Positions 12,657 to 22,154 of a DNA stretch of 64,000 nt are shown here, piece after piece. The stretch covers positions 14,263,839 through 14,327,838 of the forward strand of contig CM049316.1 in assembly GCA_026874595.1 (NCBI GenBank). Direction: 5' to 3'. The stretch is from Sipunculus nudus (Eukaryota > Annelida > Sipuncula > Golfingiida > Sipunculidae). Positions within the stretch are counted from its first letter, which is position 1; every line of letters starts with the position of its first letter. The notes below the pieces were generated by a model. The model saw nothing but the letters and a program-made list of their open reading frames with translations, did not search any database and had not been told where the DNA came from. The position numbers were made by a program, and so were the translations under genes.

Positions 12657-13217
12657 TGAAAAGATATGGGATGCTGTAGTGTGTAACCGCTGTGCGAGAA
12701 GTGTGCCTAAAAGCCTGTCTTCAAAGATGATATCGTTAACGAGACCCTCGCCTTATGCTTAGAATCAGACAAGAAAAAAGTTTATAACGGATAAAGAAAG
12801 TACGTCGGTACCACGTTTTCTGCATCTGCAGGGGCATTGCTGTTTCATAATCATTATGCTCTGGACCATGTCTAATGACATGTCCTCGACTGTGAAGACT
12901 GACATCATGTGTTAAACTAGCAACGAGGAAAACGTGGTGGAGAAATACCTTTATATGTCCAAGACATCGAAGTTCAGATAATACACGAGTGCATTATAGT
13001 TCGGACCGTGTACAGATACAGTGGTTTAGATCAAATACGAGATCATGATCCAGATTATGTAACAAGACTTTATGGTACAGATCATGTAGGAGTGCATTGT
13101 GGTTCAGACTATGTATAAGGACAGTGGCGGGTCAAGAAATTCGAGATCAGGGGGGTGCTAATTCTGGGTTAGCGGTTGATGGGTTTTAAGCAATATATAT
13201 AGACAATATAATACTAC

Positions 13218-13219
<2 letters not shown>

Positions 13220-13283
<64 letters not shown>
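13220..13283. repeat. (TA)n microsatellite
   Basis: About 64 bp of uninterrupted alternating TA. Confidence 0.95.
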
Positions 13284-13289
<6 letters not shown>

Positions 13290-13734
13290 TTACTTTATAC
13301 GCAATATATTTTTAACCTATGGGAAATATAACTATTTTTTTTTATATCAAATATATGAATGAAATCTAAAACCATGTTTATTTATTAGGTTCATTACAGG
13401 TTCACGGGGGAGGGTATTGAAGAGGGTGCTCTCCTTGCATATGAGAAAATTTTTAAATATGCAATGTAAAGAGGACATTTTGAAGCACCTTTTATAACAA
13501 AAATATGTGGACTTTCTGTTCCTCAAATATACTGTTCTCTTAAATTTCCTTGCTTAACGTAGTCTTACTTCAGAGGGTGGGGGAATCAAGCGTGGTTCGC
13601 TACAATATTTATATTTCTTGAAAATTTGATTAATTTGAAAATGCGTATCTACGTTCATAACTTGCAAATTGACATAGCTTTATTGTAATCCTCGTGGTTA
13701 TATAATTGATATGTTCAAGCTGCATGTTAAACAG

Positions 13735-13830
13735 TTTACCAGCTTATGTGATCCAGGCAGTGCACCGGATTCAACAGAGCGCAGGTCGTGAGTTCGCGTA
13801 TTGGCCGAGGGGCCGTGAGATCCGGAAAGA
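13735..13830 (+). repeat. Possible decayed tRNA-derived SINE head
   Basis: The segment reads ACCAGCTTATGTGATCC, then after tRNA-like spacing GGTCGTGAGTTCGCG, resembling decayed pol III A and B boxes. It does not fold as an intact tRNA. Confidence 0.25.
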
Positions 13831-14901
13831 CTCCCTCCCTCAATATAGAAAAAAATAATCACAGGTCTGTTCGTTAATATCCTAAATTTATGAATTAGAT
13901 TACAATTAAACTGTGGATACATTAATAATTTAATTGTTAGGGGGGAAATATATAACAAATGAAAATGAATTACGATAAATGGGAAAAGAAATAGATAAAA
14001 TATGTTAATGTTGATTAAAAGATGTTACTGCCCAAGAGGGTGGGGGGGGGGGGGCGGGTTATCCCCACTGGATTCGCTACTGCAGGAAGAGTGGTTTTGA
14101 TCATATGCGAGTGAATATGGGGGTATAGAGCACCAGAATCAAAGCTTGGACATCGTGATTTCGGGCGAGGCGGCTCGGCTCCTCCCACGGTCTGCAGATT
14201 TAATAGAAAGGCTGTGCCCCACTGTTGTGTTTCACGTTTATCATTGTAGTATGACCCAGGAATGGGGACGCTTACACACCCAGAGACCGCAGTTACAGCA
14301 GGCACTGGGCTTGGTTAACACTATGATTCAAAATGTGAGGAAGCGTGTGCTACTGCTCCGTCATGTAGTCCCAAACCGGAATGGAACTCTGTGGATGTAC
14401 ATAATTTGTTATGCTAGCTTTAAACAAATGGAGGCGGTTAACCCCAACAAAAAAGATTTTATAAAAAGCAAAAAGACCATGCATACGAGCGTTTTGAGTC
14501 AGACCATGTACCAGAAAAGTGTGGTTCAGACCTTTCACAAGGAATTCGTGATGCATACTACGCACAATGTGGCGCAGAACTTTAAGATGAAATGATGGCC
14601 TAGACAATGCACCAGGGCATAGCACTGAAGACCATGAAGAATATCTCCGACTCAGAAATTGTAATCATCACGAGGAAAATCAGTACTCTCTGGTCAGCTA
14701 ATAATAATAGATACATACAGAGTGTGTGTTAAAAATAATAATTCATTTATCTATATCTTCAACATTGTGTGTTCAAAGGTTTGTGCATAGGTGAGGTGTG
14801 TTATGAGTTTGGCTCTAAGGAACTCACCTGCATCAAGTCCACGTGTAAATACAGCCACTGTGTCAAAAAATACCAAGAGTCATAAAATGTCCAAATCTTA
14901 C

Positions 14902-15051
14902 CGGTGACGTATGTCACGGCGGAGCCACGGAAATTGCATGTGGGCTCAACACACCGTTTGCGTCTCCTTTTTAGTTTCCACGAGACCAGTTCTTTTGAAT
15001 CCAATCTATCTATTTTCAGTCCTATGTCCTCGTCACAACAGAGCACAACAG
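14902..15051 (-). CDS. Candidate internal coding exon of an unrecognised secreted or membrane protein
   Basis: On the minus strand a long pyrimidine-rich tract (about 15052-15095) ends in TTATTCTAG, a strong splice acceptor. 150 open bases follow and stop at a consensus donor, GTAAGA (14901-14896). The exon begins and ends in phase 1, a symmetric arrangement common in exons of extracellular modular proteins. The 49 complete codons encode an acidic start (CCDEDIG), then a basic stretch KLKRRRKRC resembling a furin-type site, then a small cysteine-containing segment (CVEPTCNFRG). I do not recognise the family. The ORF reading runs upstream through a hydrophobic stretch, but that part overlaps the pyrimidine tract and has no ATG, so I treat it as intron. 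No neighbouring exons were identified, so the gene remains unproven. Confidence 0.35.
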
Positions 15052-15094
15052 CTAGAATAAGAATCAATGGGAATAGACAAGGACGAAACGAAAA

Positions 15095-15998
15095 AAAAAA
15101 TAGAAGGACCTTGAAAATGCAATTAGTTCGGACACCTCAAGGTATATCGGTTTTATTAATCAGTTTAATGGGTCTTACATGCGATATACAAGTACTCAGA
15201 TGTTTTTTTTTAAAACATGCGCAGGGATAAAGTTCACGCACAACGCCTAGTAGAAACGCTAATCTTCACTCATTTGTTGTGTATATTTTTCTGAAGAACA
15301 ATTCCGCAATTTAATAAGACGACACATGGTCCATTGTTCTTAGCGGTTTCAAGACAAATCTTATTTTACTTAGGATAATGAAAAAAGGGAAAATATTCAT
15401 AAATTTATAAAAAGGCTGACGCAGAGTGTTTGTTACAAACACTTTAAAGGCATCTTTAGATAAAATATGCTGTCGTTCATGTTCTGGTTTTATTTGAATT
15501 GTTTCTGATTCTGCCAAGAGCTTTAAAGTTGATCCTCGTTAAAACGATAATGTATTTGTAACCTTAGCTAATTCCTGCAGATCAAATTCTGATTGGTTGA
15601 AATAGCTTGTGTAGTCATTGTTCTTGCGTGGTAACCTACGATGGCGGAACTTTCTAGGTAATTGCTTATTAATTATTACTCACACCGGCATCATTTAAAT
15701 CTACTCTTGTAAATAGAACGGAAATAAAATATAAAACTTATCAACCTTCGTTAAACCGTCCTCTTTGATGTAGTGAATTGTAAGTTTAGTTAGGTATCTA
15801 TTTATGATCCGATCGTTAAATCATACAATGTAAAGGAAGGAGAAAAGACCCGTTTGTTACACAAATAAAGTTATCACGATACTGCTTCTATAATTTAAAT
15901 AGGCTTTCTACGTCTTTGCGTTGAATAAATGTTATAATTATTCCAGCATAACTTGCAAACCCAGAACGCTTATGATGGGGTTACTAGATACTGTTATA
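15095..15998. other. No gene recognised upstream of the TRIM element
   Basis: AT-rich sequence. If the exon at 14902-15051 is real, this stretch would be its upstream intron. ORFs are short and without motifs. Confidence 0.35.
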
Positions 15999-16179
15999 TG
16001 TTACGAAGTCACTGTCTTATGTCATAAGACGCTGCGCTGGTATCAGAGGAAAATTCTGGGCCGATCCGGGTTTCGAACAAATGTCGGTGGCACACAAGTC
16101 CGGCGTTCCAACCGCTTCGCTAGAAAAGCAAACTTCCCTAGCGAGACAGTTCGGTCCGCTTTTATGACACCCCGCAACT
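15999..16179 (-). repeat. TRIM 3' LTR
   Basis: 181 bp. About 25 bp longer than the other LTR near its left end, otherwise similar. It carries an A-box-like TAGCGAAGCGG (minus strand, 16122-16112) and a degraded B box TGTTCGAAACC (16079-16069). Confidence 0.65.
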
Positions 16180-16189
16180 CGCCCCCTCT
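16180..16189 (-). other. TRIM polypurine tract
   Basis: Minus strand AGAGGGGGCG immediately precedes the 3' LTR, the expected plus-strand priming site for an LTR element. Confidence 0.55.
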
Positions 16190-16282
16190 GAAGAGCGTTC
16201 TTCTATTAGAACAAGACTAATCATCCCAGGAGTCACACTTTGGTGAGCTTATTCCCTGGGCCACAAAGTTTACCGTCACGTT

Positions 16283-16295
16283 GGACGAGCCCCCA
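16283..16295 (-). other. TRIM primer binding site, tRNA-Pro type
   Basis: Minus strand TGGGGGCTCGTCC matches the start of the well-known tRNA-Pro primer site of murine leukaemia-type retroviruses, so it should pair with the 3' end of tRNA-Pro. Match lost after 13 bases. Confidence 0.65.
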
Positions 16296-16298
16296 TTT

Positions 16299-16454
16299 TG
16301 CTACGAAGACAAATTATACAGGGGAAAATTCTGGGCCGATCCGGGATTCGAACCTATGTCGGTGGCGCACAAGTCCGGCGTTCCAACCGCTTCGCTAGAA
16401 AAGCAAGCTTCCCTAACGAGACAGTTCGGTCCGCTTTTATGACACCCCGTAACA
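16299..16454 (-). repeat. TRIM 5' LTR with intact A and B boxes
   Basis: 156 bp. On the minus strand it contains TAGCGAAGCGG (16397-16387) and GGTTCGAATCC (16354-16344). The A-to-B start distance is 43 bases, the spacing of a real tRNA. The anticodon-region sequence CGGACTTGT resembles tRNA-Thr(TGT), but the anticodon and acceptor stems do not close, so this is a tRNA relic able at most to act as a pol III promoter. Confidence 0.65.
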
Positions 16455-16794
16455 TATATCACCAACGAACCAACACTTACATCGGTGACTATTCCCTATT
16501 AAAACTTGCGAATGAGGGCGCGGTCATTCCCAGAGCGTACCTTCGGGTTCTACTTGGAACTTACGGGTTTAATGGCCACCAGACCCTCTCCTCAGATAAT
16601 TTCCCACATGGAGTCCTCATGTTGTATATCTGTGCCCTTGTCAAACCCTGGACTCGCAACAATTTGTCCTGTAATTTTGCGTACAGACTAAAATTCGAAT
16701 GTCACAAGTCCCATAACGGAATTAAGGGTATATCTCGCTGGTATTGACCTAGTCTTCAAAGCCGGTCCAAGGATTTACTCGGTTTATATATATT

Positions 16795-17005
16795 TGTTTG
16801 TTTATTTTTTCAGTTCATATAATTATTTTCTCGTTCTTCATTTACTTCTTCTCCTTTGTCTTTCTTTTTTTTTTCATTTTAACCTCTCTGGTTCTTCTTT
16901 CTTTCCCCCTCTGTTTTTCCCGTTCTATTTTCCTCTTTCGATCTTCCTGTTCAACCACTTTTCATTTCTTTCTGTCCCTTTTATTATTTCTATTTGTCTA
17001 ACTAG
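16795..17005 (+). repeat. Pyrimidine-rich low-complexity tract
   Basis: About 210 bp strongly biased to T and C on the plus strand, with TTCTTT-type words. It generates phenylalanine/serine-rich ORFs that are not genes. Confidence 0.7.
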
Positions 17006-17029
17006 TCTGTTTTTAAGAACATCGAAATG

Positions 17030-20000
17030 AAATGACAATTTAAACATTCAGTTGTTACTTTAATTCCCAAAACATAAATTCATAATTAATTTTAAAAAGT
17101 TATATTTAATTTTCAATTTGTTCTCATAGCCTTGATTGATTAGGCCATGCATGCATGTTTGATAGTTTAATAACACCACTCACTAGCTCTAATTGTAGTG
17201 GATTTTTTCCACGGAATTCTTACGGAGGAAAGTATAAATAACTTCAGTCCAGTATGTTAATTATAGTTTTTTTTCAAAAGCTAGGAAACACCTGTTTCAA
17301 CAGATTGCCCACACTTATAGACATAACCACGTGTAGAGAAAATAAAACAGCTTTATATACGTGGTCATTCTATGTTTGGGTGTTTCAGTAGGAAGTTGCT
17401 TTCCTTTCCTCTCCAGATTAAGACTAACTTAAAACTTTATTTCAGAGCTGGTCCCATTTACGTCACGCATTTGCGTGTCACGTGGCAATTCACGAGACTG
17501 AGATGGATACATTCCATCAAGTTTACGACTTCCAGATACATTAATTATAACACGGGGTCACAAGTCGATGTAAGTCTGCTATTTTAGCACCAATCAGGTT
17601 CAGTCCCCGCTACAAGGGTAAAAGGGCATCGCTGGTTTGACACCCTCGTTACAGAATAACTATCGACCATTAAGGGTCGCGTAACGCAATGTTCTACCGT
17701 GTTTGTACTTTGGGTAACATTGAACTAGAGCTACAGGAAATAGGTTGTACAGGCCAGCTAAATAATTCACCGACGTCCTAAAGGCAAACATGCAGCTCTC
17801 ACGGGATCGAGCAGAACTCCATTGTCAGTGTATCGTTTTATGTACTTCTTCTTGTAATGGGCCTTTTTAAACCTCAAGTTATGCATCAGTCTAAATGTGA
17901 ACTTAACTACATAAGCTCTGTGTTTTACGACCAGACAAACATACTATGGGGGCAAATGCAGGGCGAGCCCACGGACCACAGCTGTAAAAACCTGGTAAAA
18001 TCATCATAAAATTGCCTCCCGCAGCGGCGTCTCTATTTCCCATGAACGCTTTATATATCTTAATATCAGGTTTGTCCACTTAGATACAGAAGTTTATAAC
18101 AGTGACCTCGCAAACAATTGGGGTCGAATTGTTAACATCCGTTATCGACAAGGATTTGATCGTTGATTATCGATTAGATTATCGATTAGATTAACCTCTG
18201 TAAGGCAACGCCATGGAACTGTCCGTCTTGGGTCTTGAGGTGTTGGGAACGATGGCAAGTGTGTCCCAAGAGGGTCATTTATCATAATATTCCTTAAATC
18301 CTGAGAAATGATATTTCTTTTTACGATGGTTGTTATCGGAGCCATCAATAATTTTATTGATTCTCCTCAGATGAATAGATAATAGCAATATTTCTTAACA
18401 TAAAATCGGCATCGTCTTGCATCGATTGAAATGCCTACATGTTCATATGTAGTGCCAGATCTACTACCAAATGGTTGTCTGATGATTTGAAGATTTGAGG
18501 ATGACGTTGATGGTTCTGGTCACAGTCAGGTTCACAATTTTTCCGCGGGCATGCGCACTGCAAATTATATGTTCGGATCAAATAAGCCAGCGTCCCTTGT
18601 ATGGTCACGTGATGTCATTCATAAGCAAGAGGAACTGACATGACCTTAGCCTTCTACTAATCTAACTTAAGATATTACTAAATATGACCATTCTCGGTAT
18701 GTAACAGTCCCGAATACTCCCTGTCAATCGTCACTGACAGGTGTCGCTGTTTTTACAAGTGCATGTATATTTATTAAATAGGATGCAATCATTTACCATG
18801 ATACTCATGAATTAATGTCATATTTAAACTTTATTGTACAAATATTTATAAAAGCTATTGCTAGGAACTCTTAATGGTCAAAATTGAGGCTCTTGGTAGT
18901 CGCTAGAGGTGGATGAAACCGGAGGGTCCGAAGAAATCGTCCGGCCATGGACAGGCAGTCGCGGGACCGTTGCGCGCGTAATATACATCCATTCATACGT
19001 ATTAGGGACAACAGTAGTTCAGCCACACACCAGATGAACCCCTCTCACTGAAGAATGACACTGTGTAAACACATAACCGGCGGAGGTTTGTAGGTTCCAA
19101 CCACACAATCCAGTATTATTTTTACTTTTATAAGCAGGCCATTTTTTACGGTACCAGTCATCGCTCGGAAAGATTACTTAACTTGAAAGTTGCCAGTTCA
19201 AGAAAGCATGACTTGCAGGTCGTTAATGAGCGATAATCAAATGAGTAGATAAAAAATATTGACATGTTATATCTGAGGAAGAAACAATGGATATTTAAAT
19301 GCACAGTTAAAGAATAAAAGCCTCTATAGCTGCATAGAGATTTTTTTGGAAATTACACAAGGCTACTAGTCCCGATGGGGCATCATTCGCTTACACATGT
19401 CAATTAATATTGTTTTTGCGTACATTTTATGTTAGATACATATATATGTTATTATTTTCTACATTCTATATATTTATGGTCACTCAAATTTAAAATATTA
19501 TCATCGATATATAGTTTTCATATTGAGTTCATTGATTGCTTTGGTTTCCTTTTTCTGTGTGTTCAAAGTGTTTTGTCACATACGCCTTCAGTTAGTTAAT
19601 CCATAATTTCTTGGGAGTCCTCCTTGAAATTAACTTGGTGTAATTCGATAATTATTAAATCATTATGTATAAGTTCAAGGATTAAAAATCACCAATTGTC
19701 AATAATTCTTTTATTTATTTCCCACTCAGTCTCCTAATTACGATTAATGCGGGGATTATTTGTTAACCAATTACACACAGATTGAAACTACATAAAACCA
19801 GAACATGAGTCTGTTCTTGAAAGTAACAGACCACGCTCCTTCCACGACAAGTTGAAATATAGTCAATTAACCACGCATTTTCAAGCACCGTAGATTATTT
19901 TATGAATTTCATACAATTACCAGTCTATTTTGTTGAGGTATGTACGGTAAAGTTTCAATCGGTGACTGGAGGTAACTTGGTCCACCAGAGTGATCTCACA

Positions 20001-21225
20001 GTAGTGGGTACTCGATATCAAGGCGCTAGTGACGTCATCAAACATCCCACGGTTGATTAATCTACCGTGCTAGTTTTTAGAGTAATCTGGAATTCGCATA
20101 CCGTGAACTGACGCTGATTAGCTTGAAAAATTAATGACCACTTGGCAGGATTCCAAGCAGGTTATTGATGCCTTTGTTTCATATTTTACCCTGGATTTTC
20201 CTTGTGTTCCTTACCACGCTTTGTTACATTTATCTCGCGACTTGGTATGCTTGACTGAAGCTACGTGTCCACTTTCATGGACGCGGAGCGCACACGTTTC
20301 CATATACACATTTATAATGGCCGTTTTCGTGTCTTTCAGCTCTTCAATATGACACTGCACGTTTCCGTACATACTTGATACGATTAACAAAAAAAACGCA
20401 GGGTAATGTTTAAACGTGCAGTTGTCCCCTGTCTGTGCAGCTAGAAGTGGAAATGGGTAGTTGTAATTCTGGATTTGTGCTGTATGGCTCCTGTCACATA
20501 TTGAGAAAATTTTTTAGCATACAAGTGTAAAATGTTGAATTACATCAATCACTCACATCAAGATTATACACGATATATAATCGGCTCTGATATGGGTTTG
20601 CAAACATTGTTATATTTATACAGTAATAATGATATATATTTTGTCACAATTAATTCATAACGTTAATATTATACATAAAGCTATAAACACAGACTTGAGT
20701 TTAAATGGTAATGGTTCAGCTTAAATATAAAACCGGATCTGTCCGTGAAGGCCCTGGTTTCTTGGCCTCCAACCTTTTTTAAAAAGTTGTCCCCAAAAGG
20801 GGAACGCCAAGCAAAACCGTATCCGCTGCCGGAAGCTAGACAGCACATACACGACTCAGTATTTCCTGTTTTATTTCTTTATGCATATTTTTCGCCGTTC
20901 CGCATCCGCACCCTTGTAAGGAAACACATGTGATAGCTACTGTGTAATAATGTATATTGAAATATGAGGCACCAAAAAAATTTAATTTACCTTCATGCTT
21001 CTGTTAATGTAGTATACAGATATTTCCCAAAATAAAATGAGTTAAAATGCACGTGTGGCTGGGGTTATATGGGAATAGCTCAGGGATTTTCTATAATTAT
21101 AAGACACTTTAAAACTAAGCGTTGTTTATAATAAGAATAGAAATATCAGAGATTTATTCTCACTCTGACTCTTTTACCGTGTTCGATATAATAACAGTCG
21201 TGGTCATGCGTATGTATGAGTTCGT
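17030..21225. other. Long stretch without recognised gene
   Basis: Unique-looking AT-rich DNA. Small echoes such as ATCGATTAGATT repeated near 18168-18195 occur. ORFs at 20134-20352 and 17372-17587 have no recognisable domains and no splice context that I can defend. Confidence 0.35.
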
Positions 21226-21230
21226 TTGTG

Positions 21231-21425
21231 TTTTAGAGAGAGTGGGGGGGGAGGGAGAGAGAATAGGAGGGAGGGAGGTAGGGAGAGAGGAGGATGAGAG
21301 AGGGAGGGAGGGAGAGAGAGCGAGAGAGAGAGAACGAGAGAGAGAGATAGAGAGAGAGAGAGAAGGAGGTAGGGGAGAGAGAGAGAGAGAGACATAAGGG
21401 AGGGAGGGAGGTACGGTGAGAAGGG

Positions 21426-21457
<32 letters not shown>

Positions 21458-21507
21458 AAGGGAGAAAGGCTGAGAGAGAGAGAGAGAGAGAGAGAGTGAA
21501 AGAAAGA
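21231..21507. repeat. (GA)n / GGGA purine microsatellite
   Basis: About 275 bp of GA, GAGG and GGGA words, almost purely purine on the plus strand. It accounts for several serine/leucine-rich minus-strand and Glu/Arg-rich plus-strand ORFs, which are artefacts. Confidence 0.95.
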
Positions 21508-21913
21508 GAGTAAGGGAGTGCACCGACATGCTTTATGACTGAGATACATCGAAGAGCTGAGACAATCTTAATTATTTCACCTCAACGTTCATGCAGAATA
21601 TTATTACAACGCAGCGCTGCAGGATTCTCTTGGGTTTCACTGTGAGTGAATTAGTTTACCGTATCGTGTTCAGGTCTCTCGTCACGTGATCCAGATGATA
21701 ATAAGCAATAATATAATTTCAGCTTTACAGGCATTAACAATATCAACCGCTGATTAGGGTCTGACAGTGATACCTTTGTATTTGGTTTCATGTAACCCAC
21801 AGCAGTTCCATTTGTGTGTGTGTCCTTGTAAGCGGTAGGGAGCTTGTTTACTTGTCCCATCGGTGCATCAAACTATAAACCACATTATAAATACAGAGCT
21901 TATATGTTTTAAC

Positions 21914-22151
21914 AGGCGCTTGAATTGCTAATAGTGTAGATTTCGGTTAAATTTGTATTTTTCTGGGTCATTTCTTTATAACTATTACTTATTTGACATT
22001 TTCCTAGCGTTAAAATTAAGTTAATAATAAAGAGATAAAGCATATAGTATGAGAACGCTAGGGAAATGTCAGATAAATAAAAGTTATAAGGAAATGACCC
22101 AGAAAGAAACAAAATTAACCCAAATCTACACTAATAACAATTCAAGCGCCT
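21914..22151. mobile_element. Long hairpin (foldback) element
   Basis: Arms 21914-22012 and 22054-22151 are reverse complements with scattered mismatches. The ends are AGGCGCTTGAATTG and CAATTCAAGCGCCT, and the loop is about 41 bases. The structure resembles a foldback MITE that is almost all inverted repeat. If transcribed it would give a double-stranded RNA of nearly 100 bp. No clear target duplication is seen. Confidence 0.65.
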
Positions 22152-22154
22152 CGA

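Larger units (their letters stand above)
13122..14082. mobile_element. hAT-like non-autonomous element inside the decayed minisatellite
   Basis: The left end starts CAGTGGCGGGTCAAG and the right end, on the minus strand, starts CAGTAGCGAATCCAG: 11 of 15 bases match and the CAGTRGCG style is typical of hAT-type ends. It contains a TA microsatellite and a tRNA-like segment, so it may itself be a composite. No transposase frame is seen. An 8-bp target duplication is not convincing. Confidence 0.4.
12960..14645 (+). repeat. Highly diverged ~26-bp minisatellite, interrupted
   Basis: Units resembling GTTCAGACCATGTA followed by about 12 variable bases ending GTG recur at 12972-13121 and again at about 14090-14150 and 14490-14645. 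The intervening DNA contains a hAT-like element (13122-14082). Unit identity is low and spacing varies by a few bases, so this is an old decayed array. It explains part of the C-terminal half of the ORF at 14146-14595, which should not be read as a gene. Confidence 0.4.
15999..16454 (-). mobile_element. TRIM: miniature LTR retrotransposon with tRNA-like LTRs
   Basis: Two direct repeats (15999-16179 and 16299-16454) begin TG(T/C)TACGAAG and end G(T/C)AAC(A/T). They flank only 119 bp. The internal segment has a PBS (minus strand TGGGGGCTCGTCC, 16295-16283) three bases from the 5' LTR. It also has a purine tract (AGAGGGGGCG) directly against the 3' LTR. The whole is flanked by TATA on both sides (15995-15998, 16455-16458), a 4-bp target duplication. 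No protein is encoded, so movement would need proteins from an autonomous element. Alternative: two tandem SINEs, but that would not explain PBS, polypurine tract and target duplication falling in the right places. Confidence 0.7.

Noticed and set aside
14146..14595. Plus-strand ORF of 149 codons
   Set aside because: Starts at TTG, spans a repeat boundary and its second half is decayed minisatellite.
16040..16450. Two functional tRNA genes on the minus strand
   Set aside because: A and B boxes are present, but the acceptor and anticodon stems do not pair, and the sequences lie in matched LTR-type repeats.
21160..21549. Serine/leucine-rich and Glu/Arg-rich ORFs
   Set aside because: Produced by the GA microsatellite on both strands.
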